The notes: generated by a model from the sequence alone, not told the origin. A stretch of 64,000 nt of DNA from Herbinix sp. (GCA_029240245.1 JARBTJ010000013.1:62001-126000); one strand, 5' to 3'. Positions 1-11,348 are shown, counted from the stretch's first letter. A program made the numbers and translations.

Positions 1-1011
1 AATTTCTTTATCGTTGGGGAAGGTGCTCTGTGGGAAAGAATGCACACGATGATATTAAAAAAGCGCAGTGAGGGCGTAAAAATTATGTTCCTTTATGATG
101 ATTTCGGTGCAATCCTGCGTACACCAAAAAACTTCCGAAAAAACCTGGAAAATGAAGGTGTTGAGGTTCGGGTATTTAATCCGATTTACCGATATACCGA
201 TAAATTATATATGAATTATCGTTCTCATCAGAAGATTATTGTGATTGATGGGAATGCAGGTTTTACCGGTGGCATGAACTTAGCAGATGAATATGTTAAT
301 CTGGTATCCCGTTTTGGAGTCTGGAAGGATAATGCGGTTAAGGTAGAAGGTGATGCTGTCTGGGGACTCACCGTTACGTTCTTACAGATGTGGGATGTCT
401 GTTCCGGCGGGGAGCCCCTGGATTATAATCCATATCGACCGACAAAAAGCTTTGAACAAAATGATGTATACTGCCAGGTAATATCGGATGGACCGGCGAA
501 TAATCCCAGAAATCCGATTGAAAATATCTATAAGCAGATGATCTATTATGCAAAGAAAATGTTGTACATTACCACACCTTACCTTATAATTGAAGATGAT
601 ATGAGGGATGCCTTAATTACAGCTGCAAAGAGCGGCATTGATGTAAGGATCATTACCCCTTATATTCCTGATAAAAAGAATGTTAAAATACTGACGAATT
701 ATAATTACGGAAGATTACTGGAAGCGGGTGTCCGAATTTTTGAATATGCTCCAGGTTTCATCCATGCTAAGACAATCATCAGTGAGGATTCCGGCATTGT
801 GGGTACCGTCAATATGGATTTTAGAAGCTTTCATCTTCATTATGAATGCGGCGTATGGATTTGCGACAAAGAAGTCATTGATACGATTAAATCAGATTTA
901 GTAATGACGATGGAGCAAAGCCATGAGGTTACATTTGAGGAATGGAAGAACCGACCATTTTTAATAAAAGGATATCAACTAATATTGAATTTATTCTCAA
1001 CACTCATGTAG
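1..1011 (+). CDS. Phospholipase D / cardiolipin synthase family protein, C-terminal part (5' end outside window)
   Basis: Frame is open from base 1 (NFFIVGEGALWERMH...). Two HKD-type motifs: HQKIIVIDGNAGFTGG and HAKTIISEDSGIVGTVNMD. Confidence 0.9.
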   Translation, partial: NFFIVGEGALWERMHTMILKKRSEGVKIMFLYDDFGAILRTPKNFRKNLENEGVEVRVFNPIYRYTDKLYMNYRSHQKIIVIDGNAGFTGGMNLADEYVNLVSRFGVWKDNAVKVEGDAVWGLTVTFLQMWDVCSGGEPLDYNPYRPTKSFEQNDVYCQVISDGPANNPRNPIENIYKQMIYYAKKMLYITTPYLIIEDDMRDALITAAKSGIDVRIITPYIPDKKNVKILTNYNYGRLLEAGVRIFEYAPGFIHAKTIISEDSGIVGTVNMDFRSFHLHYECGVWICDKEVIDTIKSDLVMTMEQSHEVTFEEWKNRPFLIKGYQLILNLFSTLM

Positions 1012-1025
1012 GAAAGGAGACTCCC

Positions 1026-1277
1026 ATGTATACCAATGTATGTAAACACTGCCATAAGGTTTTTATGTCAAGATTAAAGGCTTATTCCTGTGAAGGCTGT
1101 AAAGAGATTGACAGTGACCATTTTGACGATATTGTTCAATACTTAAAGGATTATCCGAACAGCAATGCACTACAGATATCGGAAGCACTTGGGATTACCG
1201 CATATGAGGTTTTAAATTACTTAAAAGAAGGCAGACTGAACATATCCAGGGGGCGATTTGAACGTTTACCGGATTGA
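1026..1277 (+). CDS. Small zinc-ribbon / flagellar-operon-like protein (YvyF/TIGR03826-like)
   Basis: MYTNVCKHCHKVFMSRLKAYSCEGCKEIDSDHFDDIVQYLKDYPNSNALQISEALGITAYEVL; CxxC...CxxC plus helix-turn-helix-like C-terminus. GGAAAGGAG upstream of ATG 1026. Confidence 0.6.
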   Translation: MYTNVCKHCHKVFMSRLKAYSCEGCKEIDSDHFDDIVQYLKDYPNSNALQISEALGITAYEVLNYLKEGRLNISRGRFERLPD

Positions 1278-1372
1278 TTTAGTGAAACGTAATGATAAAG
1301 TCATAAGCCGGAAAGGAGCAGCCAAGTACTGTTTCGGGCTTATGACAGCATAAAACAGAATGAGGTGTAAGG

Positions 1373-1981
1373 ATGATCGGTTATTTAAAAGGCGAATTAG
1401 CTGAAGTTAAAGAAAACTATGTTATCCTTGAGGTCGGAAATATCGGATACGAGGTCAGTCTTCCGGGGAGTGCTGTCATGGAGCTTCCTCCCAAGGGTAG
1501 TACAATAAAGCTTTTTACATATCTCCATGTCCGTGAGGATGCTATCAGTTTGTTTGGTTTTTTAACTAGGGATGATCTTGAGATGTTTAAATTATTAATC
1601 ACGGTGAATGGAATCGGACCGAAGGGAGCACTCGGAATTCTATCCTCTATTTCTGCAGACGAGATCAGGTTTGCAGTATTGGCGGAGGATACGAAAGCAA
1701 TTGCAAAAGCTCCCGGAATCGGAAGTAAAACTGCCGGGAAAATGATTTTGGAGCTGAAAGATAAATTCAAATTAGAAACCGCCTTTGAACAGCGATTGCA
1801 TAATCAGGCAGAAAAAAGAGATAGCTCCGGAATTTTCAGCAAGAGAGAAGAAGCTGTCCAAGCTCTTACGGTGCTTGGATATTCGGGTACGGAAGCATTA
1901 AAGATTGTAAATCAGATTGAAATAACCGAGGATATGACCTCCGAGGATATCCTGAAATATTGTCTGAAGAAAATGGGTTAA
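1373..1981 (+). CDS. ruvA: Holliday junction branch migration protein RuvA
   Basis: [31 protein letters not shown]...; HhH motif [17 protein letters not shown]; followed by ruvB. Confidence 0.97.
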   Translation: MIGYLKGELAEVKENYVILEVGNIGYEVSLPGSAVMELPPKGSTIKLFTYLHVREDAISLFGFLTRDDLEMFKLLITVNGIGPKGALGILSSISADEIRFAVLAEDTKAIAKAPGIGSKTAGKMILELKDKFKLETAFEQRLHNQAEKRDSSGIFSKREEAVQALTVLGYSGTEALKIVNQIEITEDMTSEDILKYCLKKMG

Positions 1982-2112
1982 ACCGCATGTTACGATAGAT
2001 TTATAGCGTTTATGGATAGAATTAAATGTGTATGAATTAGTTGGCGGAGAATAGTGTTTTATCCCAAAATCGCTTAACAGAGCGGTCATGTCATATAGCA
2101 TGAATTTTGTAA

Positions 2113-3126
2113 GTGAAGATAATGGAGAAAATAATGGCAAAGCGAATGATAACGACGGATTTAATCGAAGAGGACAAAAAGCTTGAAAGCACCCTTCGAC
2201 CGCAGATGCTGACGGATTATATCGGGCAGTCAAAGGTGAAGGATAACTTGAAAGTATATATTGAGGCCGCGAAGCAGCGAAAGGAATCCTTGGATCATGT
2301 ATTGTTCTTTGGACCGCCGGGCCTTGGAAAGACAACCCTAGCAGGAATTATTGCCAATGAAATGGGTGTTAATATGAAAGTGACCTCCGGACCGGCAATT
2401 GAGAAGCCGGGTGAGATGGCAGCAATTCTTAACAATCTATCGGAAGGTGATGTATTGTTTGTAGATGAAATTCACCGCCTGAACCGACAGGTGGAGGAGC
2501 TGTTATATCCTGCCATGGAGGACTATGCCATAGATATAGTTATTGGGAAAGGAGCAACTGCGAAATCCATTCGGATAGACTTACCGAAATTTACGTTAGT
2601 TGGAGCAACCACAAGGGCAGGAATGTTGACTCCTCCGCTCAGAGACCGTTTTGGCGTGGTAAACAGGTTGGATTTTTATACGATTGAAGATTTGAAGTTG
2701 ATTATATTGCGTTCCGCAGAAGTATTTCAAGTAGAAATTGATGAAGCAGGAGCAGTAGAATTGGCCCGAAGATCCAGAGGAACCCCTCGTCTTGCGAATC
2801 GCCTATTAAAGAGGGTAAGGGATTTTGCACAGGTAAAGTATGATGGCAGGATTACCAAGGAGGTAGCAGGCTTTGCACTTGATTTACTTGAAGTGGACAG
2901 GCTTGGGCTTGACCATATTGACAGGGAAATACTTGTGACCATGATTGAAAAATTTAACGGTGGACCTGTGGGAATTGAAGCAGTGGCAACCACGATCGGT
3001 GAAGATGTGGGGACCATTGAGGAGGTTTATGAACCTTTCCTGGTACAAAATGGACTGATTCTTCGTACCCCGAGAGGAAGAACTGCGACTGAGCTTGCTT
3101 ATCATCATCTGGGCTTAACACTTTAA
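2113..3126 (+). CDS. ruvB: Holliday junction branch migration helicase RuvB
   Basis: [19 protein letters not shown], Walker [52 protein letters not shown]. Confidence 0.98.
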   Translation: MKIMEKIMAKRMITTDLIEEDKKLESTLRPQMLTDYIGQSKVKDNLKVYIEAAKQRKESLDHVLFFGPPGLGKTTLAGIIANEMGVNMKVTSGPAIEKPGEMAAILNNLSEGDVLFVDEIHRLNRQVEELLYPAMEDYAIDIVIGKGATAKSIRIDLPKFTLVGATTRAGMLTPPLRDRFGVVNRLDFYTIEDLKLIILRSAEVFQVEIDEAGAVELARRSRGTPRLANRLLKRVRDFAQVKYDGRITKEVAGFALDLLEVDRLGLDHIDREILVTMIEKFNGGPVGIEAVATTIGEDVGTIEEVYEPFLVQNGLILRTPRGRTATELAYHHLGLTL

Positions 3127-3260
3127 ATCATTTAATTAAATATCATTGAAATATGTAGCTCTTTTGAAATGACAGCTTGTATAACCCTTCCACTTAAGTT
3201 ATAATATGTGTCAGAGTGGGGCATCTTACTGATATTCAAAGAAAAACAGGGGGCGTAGTT

Positions 3261-3677
3261 ATGAATAAGTATCACGACATTGAGGTTATTATTAATAACA
3301 AAAGATATACATTGAGCGGATACGAGGGGGAAGAGTATCTGCAGAAAATCGCTTCCTACATCAACAGTAAGCACAATGAATTTCGTAATCGGGATGCCTA
3401 TAAATTTTTGGATACAGATTTAAAGAATATATTAATACAAATAAATATTGCGGACGATTATTATAAAGCCAGGGATAAAATGAAGGATTTAGAGTCGGAT
3501 ATTGATGCAAAAACAAAGGAAATCTTTGATTTAAAGCATGAATTAATATCTGCACAGACAAAGCTTAATTCAGCTCAAAAGGAAATGGAAGACCTAAAAA
3601 AGGAATTAAACGAATCCCAGAAGAAAATCATCCGGTTGGAAACCGAATTAAACGATACAAAAAAAAGAGATAATTAG
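3261..3677 (+). CDS. zapA: Cell division protein ZapA-like
   Basis: MNKYHDIEVIINNKRYTLSGYEGEEYLQKIASYINSKHNEF followed by a coiled coil; ATG 3261 preferred over the ORF-track start. Confidence 0.8.
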   Translation: MNKYHDIEVIINNKRYTLSGYEGEEYLQKIASYINSKHNEFRNRDAYKFLDTDLKNILIQINIADDYYKARDKMKDLESDIDAKTKEIFDLKHELISAQTKLNSAQKEMEDLKKELNESQKKIIRLETELNDTKKRDN

Positions 3678-3809
3678 TCATATAACAGAGGCTGTCCAAA
3701 GCAAGAAAGTTAGCATACACCGAATAAATCGGCTGATGCAATCTTAATTTTGGGCAGCTGATTTTATAATATAAACAGAAGAAACCAATGCATATGAAAG
3801 GTATGGCGT

Positions 3810-6374
3810 ATGATGAACAGACAGATTGAAATATTAGCACCTGCAGGCTCTTATGAAGGGATGCGGGCAGCCATGAATGCCGGCTGCGATGCGGTTTATA
3901 TCGGTGGAAGCAGCTTTGGAGCTAGGGCTTATGCGGATAATCCGGATACAGAAGGACTTCTTCGGGCTATCGATGAAGCACATATCCGGAATAAACAGCT
4001 TTATTTAACCGTCAATACCTTACTTAAGGAGCAAGAGCTTGAAAGTAAACTGTATTCCTTTTTGGAGCCATTTTATATGCAGGGTCTGGATGCAGTCATT
4101 GTTCAGGATGTCGGGGTTATGAACTCTATCCATAAACATTTTCCGGGTCTTCCGATTCATGCCAGTACTCAGATGACCTTGACCATGGCGGAGGGTGCTA
4201 ACCTATTAAAGAATTACGGAGTGACACGACTGGTAACTTCCAGAGAATTGTCATTGAATGAAATTAAAAACCTCCGTGAGAAGACGGAGCTTGAGATAGA
4301 AACCTTCGTTCACGGAGCATTATGTTATTGTTATTCCGGACAATGTCTCATGAGCAGTGTTATAGGCGGGAGAAGCGGAAACCGTGGCCGTTGTGCACAG
4401 CCCTGTCGTATGCAATATCAGTTTTTTTCAGGAGACAAACAGGTTTCCTCCAACCGAGAAAAATATCTGTTAAGCCCGAAGGATATCAATACCGTAGCCA
4501 TCCTTCCGGAGCTTATCGAAGCCGGAATTAATTCCTTTAAGATCGAGGGCAGAATGAAACGTCCGGAATATGCGGCTGCAGTGGCCAGCCTTTATCGGAA
4601 CTATGTAAATTTATATTATACACTCGGTAAGGAGGAATACCGAAGATATTTACAAAGACCGGAATTTAAGACAGATATGATAAAACTTCAAGACGTCTTC
4701 AACCGGGGAGGCTTTTCGCAAGGCTACGGAGAGACCTACAACGGTAAAAAGATGATGTCCATGGGAAGACCAAACCACAGCGGGGTATCGGTGGGTGAGG
4801 TAACAAAAATAAACGGCAGCCAGGTATCGATCACCTTGAAAGAAAACGTAAATGCACAGGATATTCTTGAAATCAGGGAAACAGAAGAGGATGGCTATGA
4901 ATTTACGGTGAAGGATTCACTGGAGCAGGGGAAAACACTCGCGACAAATGTAGGTAAGCGACCGGATTTACGACGAAATGATTCGGCGAAAGAAGCGATA
5001 ACAAAGCAGAACGTTCGGTTTCAGAAAGGCAAAGAAAGAGACAGGAAAGATAAGTGGTTGGAACAGCCTAAGATTCATATTGGTGATAAGGTATATCGGA
5101 CGAAAAATAATTACCTTTTAGAGCAACTAGCAAATGAATACATGAAAAAAGATGCAAAACTTGGCATGAAAGGCCACCTAAGAGCCAGAAGCGGTGAAAA
5201 GCTGGCACTAAGCATCACCTGCATGGATTTAACAATAACCGCTTATCATAATATCGTAGAGGAAGCTTTAAAACAGCCAATGACCAAGGAAAAGTTATTA
5301 AATCCTCTAATTAAGACAGGTGATACTTTGTTCTTCTTTGAAGAGTTTAATACGGATACAGATGATAACATTTTTGTTCCGGTTGCCTGGTTGAACGAAA
5401 TTCGCAGGGATGCAATCCGGCTTCTTGAAGAAGCAGTTATAGCAAGGTACCGGAGAAATGGCGAATTACTGAGGAAGGATAAACCTGGTTATGAGAATAC
5501 AAAACCATCTTCCGGTGCAGAGGCAGGAGAAGCCTTTGGGGTATGCATATCCGTAAAAACAAAGGAACAATTTGCTGCGGCGATATCCTTCGAAGAAGTA
5601 ACAGCGATCTACGTGGAATACGATACGCTGAGTATGAGTGAGCTTTTAGCCATGGCAGAGGAAGCTATAAGTAAGAAGAAAGCTTATTTTCTGGTTTTGC
5701 CGCATATTTGCAGAAGTAAAGTATATGAAAAAGTAAAAAGGGATATAGTTTCTTTTATAGATAGTAAGAACGTTTCCGGATTTATTGTGAAAAATTTTGA
5801 AGAAATCGCACTGCTTCAATCGTTATATACTAAGGAAGGTCATCCGATTAATATTCGATTAAATCATAATATGTATGTATTTAACAGGGAGGCAAAAAGT
5901 TTTTGGAACAAAATGGGTATTGCACATTTTACTGCTCCCGTGGAATTAAATTATTCGGAATTAAAGGAACTGCAAATTAACGACTGCGATATGATTATCT
6001 ACGGTTATATGCCATTAATGGTATCGGCACAATGCTTGTTTGAGAACTGTGAGGGCTGCCGGAAACGTAACAAAGGAGCGCAAAACAATTCGGGCTTTCT
6101 GCTTGACCGTTTGGGAATGAAATTTTATGTCGAGACAAATTGCAATGGGTGCTATAATATTATCTATAATGGACAATGCTTATCTTTACTGAGGCAAGCC
6201 TCGGAGGTGAAAAGACTGAGACCTGCAAACCTACGGCTGGATTTTACAATGGAAACCAAAGAGGAAACTAAAAAAGTAGTACAGGCATTTTTGGATACGT
6301 ACCTTTATGACAGAGAAAATACTTATGAAATTCCCAATAACACGGCAGTTCATTTTAAACGCGGAGTGGAATAA
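3810..6374 (+). CDS. U32 family peptidase (long form with C-terminal DUF3656-like region)
   Basis: EILAPAGSYEGMRAAMNAGCDAVYIGG; ETFVHGALCYCYSGQCLMSSVIGGRSGNRGRCAQPCR; FKIEGRMKRPEYAA. Confidence 0.93.
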   Translation: MMNRQIEILAPAGSYEGMRAAMNAGCDAVYIGGSSFGARAYADNPDTEGLLRAIDEAHIRNKQLYLTVNTLLKEQELESKLYSFLEPFYMQGLDAVIVQDVGVMNSIHKHFPGLPIHASTQMTLTMAEGANLLKNYGVTRLVTSRELSLNEIKNLREKTELEIETFVHGALCYCYSGQCLMSSVIGGRSGNRGRCAQPCRMQYQFFSGDKQVSSNREKYLLSPKDINTVAILPELIEAGINSFKIEGRMKRPEYAAAVASLYRNYVNLYYTLGKEEYRRYLQRPEFKTDMIKLQDVFNRGGFSQGYGETYNGKKMMSMGRPNHSGVSVGEVTKINGSQVSITLKENVNAQDILEIRETEEDGYEFTVKDSLEQGKTLATNVGKRPDLRRNDSAKEAITKQNVRFQKGKERDRKDKWLEQPKIHIGDKVYRTKNNYLLEQLANEYMKKDAKLGMKGHLRARSGEKLALSITCMDLTITAYHNIVEEALKQPMTKEKLLNPLIKTGDTLFFFEEFNTDTDDNIFVPVAWLNEIRRDAIRLLEEAVIARYRRNGELLRKDKPGYENTKPSSGAEAGEAFGVCISVKTKEQFAAAISFEEVTAIYVEYDTLSMSELLAMAEEAISKKKAYFLVLPHICRSKVYEKVKRDIVSFIDSKNVSGFIVKNFEEIALLQSLYTKEGHPINIRLNHNMYVFNREAKSFWNKMGIAHFTAPVELNYSELKELQINDCDMIIYGYMPLMVSAQCLFENCEGCRKRNKGAQNNSGFLLDRLGMKFYVETNCNGCYNIIYNGQCLSLLRQASEVKRLRPANLRLDFTMETKEETKKVVQAFLDTYLYDRENTYEIPNNTAVHFKRGVE

Positions 6375-6424
6375 GCTTAAATTCAGGAGAGAATGGATCA
6401 ATAACCGAGGGGCAGGTGACACGG

Positions 6425-7771
6425 ATGCAGTTAATTGCGGAAATAACAAAATATATGATGCTGATTCTGCTAGGTAATTATACCTACTTCAGTTTTCGTA
6501 TCCTGCGTTATAGGAATAAGCAAAAGCAGGAGCGCACCTATTCTCTTTTGACCGTCATTATTTTTTCTCTGCATTTCATCGGCTATATGACACTATTGCT
6601 GCAGACAGGGAATTTAAAACTCTTGTTGTTGTACGGAGGAGAGGTCATTGTATTTATCCTGATTCTTTCACTTTATCACAGGTTATATCCCAAGTTATCG
6701 AGGCTTTTATTGCGAAATATGTTAATGCTGCTTTCGATCGGTTTTATTATCCTGGCTAGATTATCCTTTGATAAAGCAATCAAGCAGGTATTGATTGTAG
6801 CTTTATCGTTTATGGTTTGTTTGATCGTTCCTTATATAATAAAGCGGTACTCCTGGTTAAAACGATTTGGTCTGGTGTATGGAGCTTTTGGTATTGCATT
6901 ATTAGCTGTCGTATTAGTGGCTGGTTCGACCTATTACGGGGCGACCAACTGGTTGAATATCGGGGGAATTATTATTCAGCCCTCTGAGTTTGTGAAGCTT
7001 TTGTATGTATTTGGAATTGCAGCAATGTTTCATAAGGCTGCGGATTTTAAACGAATCTGTGCTGTTACCGTCATGGCAGGAGCGAATGTACTTATATTAG
7101 TTCTTCAAAAGGATTTGGGCGGTGCATTGATTTTCTTTGTGACATACGTGTTTATGCTGTATGCAGCAACTGCAAAACCGATCTATTTTTTTGCCGGATT
7201 GGCTGGAGGAAGCGCAGCAGCATATATTGCATATCAATTATTCGGTCATGTCAGAGTCCGGGTTATGGCATGGCAAAATCCCTTTGGGTATATTGATGAT
7301 GAAGGCTATCAGATATCCCAATCCCTATTTGCCATCGGGACCGGAGGATGGTTTGGAATGGGCTTAAACAGAGGTCTTCCGACCAGCATACCGGTGGTGG
7401 ACAGTGATTTCATCTTTTCGGCCATTTCAGAGGAGCTGGGAGGCTTCTTTGCCATATGTATCATCCTTCTCTATATCAATTGTTTTATCTTGTTTATTAA
7501 TATTGCCCTTGAGCAGGAGAGTGCATTTTCCCGGTATGTATCGCTTGGCTTCTCTGTAATGTTCGGTTTTCAGATTGTACTGTCTATTGGCGGCGTCATT
7601 AAATTTATCCCATCCACAGGTGTCACACTGCCTCTAATCAGCTACGGCGGAAGCTCCGCCTTGAGTACGATACTGATGTTTATGGTTCTTCAGGGCATCT
7701 ATATGAAGGGAAAGCATGAGAAGAAGAATTTGCAGACGGAGATAAATGCAGAGGAAAAGGAGGTCATGTGA
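6425..7771 (+). CDS. FtsW/RodA/SpoVE family peptidoglycan glycosyltransferase
   Basis: Polytopic; GINPSEFVKL-like IIIQPSEFVKLLYVFG, AISEELGGFFAICIILLY, GVTLPLISYGGSS. Confidence 0.93.
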   Translation: MQLIAEITKYMMLILLGNYTYFSFRILRYRNKQKQERTYSLLTVIIFSLHFIGYMTLLLQTGNLKLLLLYGGEVIVFILILSLYHRLYPKLSRLLLRNMLMLLSIGFIILARLSFDKAIKQVLIVALSFMVCLIVPYIIKRYSWLKRFGLVYGAFGIALLAVVLVAGSTYYGATNWLNIGGIIIQPSEFVKLLYVFGIAAMFHKAADFKRICAVTVMAGANVLILVLQKDLGGALIFFVTYVFMLYAATAKPIYFFAGLAGGSAAAYIAYQLFGHVRVRVMAWQNPFGYIDDEGYQISQSLFAIGTGGWFGMGLNRGLPTSIPVVDSDFIFSAISEELGGFFAICIILLYINCFILFINIALEQESAFSRYVSLGFSVMFGFQIVLSIGGVIKFIPSTGVTLPLISYGGSSALSTILMFMVLQGIYMKGKHEKKNLQTEINAEEKEVM

Positions 7772-7772
7772 T

Positions 7773-9191
7773 ATGAAGGAGAGACATCATTCGGACAGAA
7801 AATCAATTCTTTCTATTGTATATATATTTCTTGGCCTTTTTTTACTTATGATGGGTTATTATATTTATTTTATGGTGATGCGCAGCGGAGACATCATTAA
7901 CAGTACGTATAACAAAAGGCAGGATATTCTGGCACAGCGCGTAATTCGAGGTGAAATACGGGCTACCGATGGTTCGATTTTAGCCAGAACAGTCGTTGAT
8001 GAGGACGGCGATGAACTGCGGGAATATCCATACAAGGATATGTTTGCCCATGTGGTTGGCAGGTTTTATGAAGGAGCTACGGGTATCGAGGAGACAGAGA
8101 ACATCCATCTTCTTACTTCAAATATTAATACCTTTGAAAAAGCCTATCATGACTTAACCGGTGTAAAAAGCCTTGGAAATAATGTTGTGACTACGCTTAA
8201 CACAAAACTACAGCAGGTAGCGTATGATGCACTGGGAGATCACCGTGGAGCGGTGGTAGTCATGGAACCGGCAACCGGCAAAATTCTCGCCATGGTATCA
8301 AAGCCTTCCTATGACCCCAATCATATCAAAGACAATTGGGAAGAATTACTTGAGGATAAAGAGAAAGAGTCGCCTTTCTTAAATCGAGCCACACAGGGAC
8401 TTTATCCGCCCGGTTCTACTTTTAAGGTATTAACAACCCTTGCTTATATCCGTGAATATCCGGATTATGAAGATTATGAATATGAATGCGACGGAAGCAT
8501 CAAGCAGGATAAAATGGTGGTCCACTGCTATAATAATAAGGCTCATGGAAAGGTTGATCTTACTTTATCATTGGTAAAATCCTGTAATACCTCGTTTGCG
8601 AATATAGGCAAAATGTTGGACCTGGACCGTTTCCATAGCTTATGTGAGGATTTTTTATTTAACTCCTATCTTCCCATTCATATGGCAAGCAGTCAGAGCA
8701 GTTTTACCTTGCAGAAGGCACAATCCAGTGTGAAGGAGGCCATGCAGACGGCCTTCGGTCAGGGAAATACCTTAATAACTCCGATGTTGAATGCTATGAT
8801 TGCGGCAGCTGTGGCAAATGACGGTGTTATAATGAAGCCGTATGTTATTGATTATATCGAAAATGCATACGGTAATCCGATTAAAAATTATTCCCCGCAG
8901 GAGCATTCAAAGCCGATGACAGCAGAGGAATCGGAATTACTTGCAAAGATGATGCGTGAGGTAGTGAAAAAAGGTACAGCGGATGATTTAAATGATATGA
9001 AGGTAAAGGCAGCAGGGAAGACCGGTTCCGCTGACCATGGGGAGGGAAAGCCGGCACATTCGTGGTTTATCGGCTATGCACCATATGAGAACCCGGAAAT
9101 TGCAATCAGCATTATAGTAGAAAGTTCGGGAACCGGAAGTGAATATGCTGTTCCTATCGCAAGAAAGGTGTTTGATGCATATTTTAATTAG
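7773..9191 (+). CDS. Penicillin-binding protein 2-type transpeptidase, paired with FtsW/RodA
   Basis: Single N-terminal TM; active site STFK (YPPGSTFKVLT), SCN (VKSCNTSFANIG), KTG (AAGKTGSADH). Confidence 0.95.
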   Translation: MKERHHSDRKSILSIVYIFLGLFLLMMGYYIYFMVMRSGDIINSTYNKRQDILAQRVIRGEIRATDGSILARTVVDEDGDELREYPYKDMFAHVVGRFYEGATGIEETENIHLLTSNINTFEKAYHDLTGVKSLGNNVVTTLNTKLQQVAYDALGDHRGAVVVMEPATGKILAMVSKPSYDPNHIKDNWEELLEDKEKESPFLNRATQGLYPPGSTFKVLTTLAYIREYPDYEDYEYECDGSIKQDKMVVHCYNNKAHGKVDLTLSLVKSCNTSFANIGKMLDLDRFHSLCEDFLFNSYLPIHMASSQSSFTLQKAQSSVKEAMQTAFGQGNTLITPMLNAMIAAAVANDGVIMKPYVIDYIENAYGNPIKNYSPQEHSKPMTAEESELLAKMMREVVKKGTADDLNDMKVKAAGKTGSADHGEGKPAHSWFIGYAPYENPEIAISIIVESSGTGSEYAVPIARKVFDAYFN

Positions 9192-9352
9192 TAAGAAATG
9201 AATTCGGACTGTTTTTGGTAGCAGAAGTGACTATTTAAGTATTCTTATTATATCAGCTTGTATATCTGTTGTGAAAAATAGGTTGATAACTGTTGCATAT
9301 TGATGTATACTTTTAGATAGTTAAGACACACCAAAAAGCAGGAGGAATTGCG

Positions 9353-9805
9353 ATGGTAGAAGCAACGAGCTGTGGTGGTGTAGTTATTTTCAGAGGAAAG
9401 ATTTTATTACTGTATAAAAATTATAAGAACAAATATGAAGGGTGGGTGCTACCGAAAGGGACAGTGGAAGAAGGAGAAGAATATAAAGAGACAGCAATCC
9501 GTGAGGTTAAGGAAGAAGCAGGGACGAACGCTTCTATAATAAAATATATCGGGAAAAGTCAATATTCTTTCAGCACACCGCAGAATACAGTATTAAAGGA
9601 TGTTCATTGGTATTTAATGATGTCTGATAGCTATTACAGCAAACCACAAAGAGAAGAATTTTTCATGGACTCCGGTTACTACAAATTTCATGAGGCCTAT
9701 CATATGCTGAAATTTGCCAATGAGAAGCAAATTTTAGAGCGGGCATATAATGAGTACATTGACCTAAAAAAGAGTAATCTGTGGGGAAATAAAAAGTATT
9801 TTTAA
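9353..9805 (+). CDS. NUDIX hydrolase
   Basis: Nudix box GTVEEGEEYKETAIREVKEEAG. Confidence 0.93.
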   Translation: MVEATSCGGVVIFRGKILLLYKNYKNKYEGWVLPKGTVEEGEEYKETAIREVKEEAGTNASIIKYIGKSQYSFSTPQNTVLKDVHWYLMMSDSYYSKPQREEFFMDSGYYKFHEAYHMLKFANEKQILERAYNEYIDLKKSNLWGNKKYF

Positions 9806-9822
9806 CATGAAATGAAAACAGT

Positions 9823-9856
9823 GGGACTGCTTCGAATGAGCAGTCCCTATTTTTTT
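9823..9856 (+). terminator. Rho-independent terminator of NUDIX gene
   Basis: GGGACTGCT-tcgaatg-AGCAGTCCC followed by TATTTTTTT. Confidence 0.9.
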
Positions 9857-9871
9857 ACGGAGGATAAGATA

Positions 9872-10411
9872 ATGCAAAGAAAAGATAACGCATGCGAGAT
9901 TACATTACGTTTCGCGGCACCGGAAGAGAAGTTGATTATACATAACCTATATAGTCTGTATCTTCATGACTTGTCAGAGTTTACGGATGATATTGAACCT
10001 GATGAACAGGGACTTTTATTATGGGATAGTGAAGATCTGTACTGGGAGAAACCAAGTTTACATCCATTTTTGATATTCGCTCAGGAAAAACCAATTGGTT
10101 TTATTCTGCTATCCGAACCGCCTTATGTAAAGGAAGGCTGTAATTATTGCATTCAGGAGTTTTTTATACTCAGAAAATACCGTAATAAAGGTGTGGGCAA
10201 GAAAGCTGTCAATCAACTGCTGCAGAATTATAAGGGTATTTATTGTATCATAATTCTGGAAAGAAATACGAATGCATTAAGCTTCTGGCGTAAGCTGCAT
10301 GATTATAATAACACCAAATACGAAGAGAGCATCAACAATATGGGGCAGGAGAATTGCTATTATCAGGTTTTTGGTAGCATCAATCTTTCAGTATATGAAG
10401 ATTATAAATGA
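9872..10411 (+). CDS. GNAT family N-acetyltransferase
   Basis: ITLRFAAPEEKLIIHNLYSLYLHDLSEF...EFFILRKYRNKGVGKKAVNQLL. Start moved to ATG 9872 (ACGGAGG upstream) because the ORF-track start overlaps the upstream terminator. Confidence 0.85.
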   Translation: MQRKDNACEITLRFAAPEEKLIIHNLYSLYLHDLSEFTDDIEPDEQGLLLWDSEDLYWEKPSLHPFLIFAQEKPIGFILLSEPPYVKEGCNYCIQEFFILRKYRNKGVGKKAVNQLLQNYKGIYCIIILERNTNALSFWRKLHDYNNTKYEESINNMGQENCYYQVFGSINLSVYEDYK

Positions 10412-10460
10412 AGTGAATCATTTGAAATGGCCTTGTGGTATTATTACGGCTAAAAAAACA

Positions 10461-10490
10461 GGAGTAGTTTAAAAACTACTCCCTTTCCAT
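10461..10490 (+). terminator. Hairpin, probable terminator downstream of GNAT gene
   Basis: GGAGTAGTTT-AA-AAACTACTCC then CTTTCC. Confidence 0.6.
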
Positions 10491-11265
10491 GAAGATCATT
10501 ATAATCGAATTATCTATTATGTAAACTAATATTATATAGCTGATGAACCACCTCTTTACTATTGAATTTACTTATGGTCGTAGGAAGTGCTCTATATATC
10601 ATTCGGTATCCTTAAAATGTTTGCTACCAAAAATATAAAATATGTTAATATTTGTGCTTAAGTAGTTTTCATTAAATTAATATAGTACCAATAAGTAACC
10701 GTTAGGATAATCCGTTGAATTATAATTGGTAGCGTATCGTCTTTCGTAAGTGTTGGATTTTCGATTAACCTTTCTAACTTCTTAATATCAGTATATGACT
10801 TTTTAGAGTATTTGACACAGGTCAGAGATAAATATTGGGGTATATTCAATTATTTTTTAGTTAATACCAAGATGCTTGTTTTTGATTTACTCTGGTGGCT
10901 GAAAGGTCAAATAGAGTAATATTGGAACTGTGAGTATTTTCTGTTAGGATCAGTTGCCTTGGATGTAAAAGCCAATTTATTTGACTTAACTATAAAAATA
11001 TATTTTTTAAGCAAGTGACTAAGTTGAAATTGATTTATTGCCTTGTGATATATTCGGTGATAATGATATAATCATTTGGAGACATAGGATGGTTGATCAC
11101 AAAATACTGGAAGAAAAGGATATCGATTTGCGTATACATTAGGGACTTACAATAAATGCGAACGAAAGAATAACTTATTATTAGCCTGGGGGTTGTGGAG
11201 TATATCCCAATAAAAAAGTTCCTGAACCCCTTGTTTCCCAAGAGTTTCAAGAACTTTACCATTAC

Positions 11266-11348
11266 TGCGGATGGAGGGACTCGAACCCTCACACACTCAC
11301 ATGTGGCAGATTTTGAGTCTGCTGCGTCTGCCATTCCGCCACATCCGC
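11266..11348 (-). tRNA. tRNA-Leu (anticodon CAA)
   Basis: Minus strand: GCGGATGTGGCGGAATGGCAGACGCAGCAGACTCAAAATCTGCC...GAGGGTTCGAGTCCCTCCATCCGCA. 7-bp acceptor stem, GCAGA-CTCAAAA-TCTGC anticodon arm, TTCGA T-loop, long variable arm. Confidence 0.95.

Noticed and set aside
2727-3017. Antisense ORFs within ruvB, polA, rnj, pilC and others
   Set aside because: Typical shadow ORFs opposite well-supported coding sequences.
11035-11334. 99-aa minus-strand ORF MADAADSKSATCECVRVRVPPSAV...
   Set aside because: Its first residues are translated tRNA-Leu sequence; not a gene.
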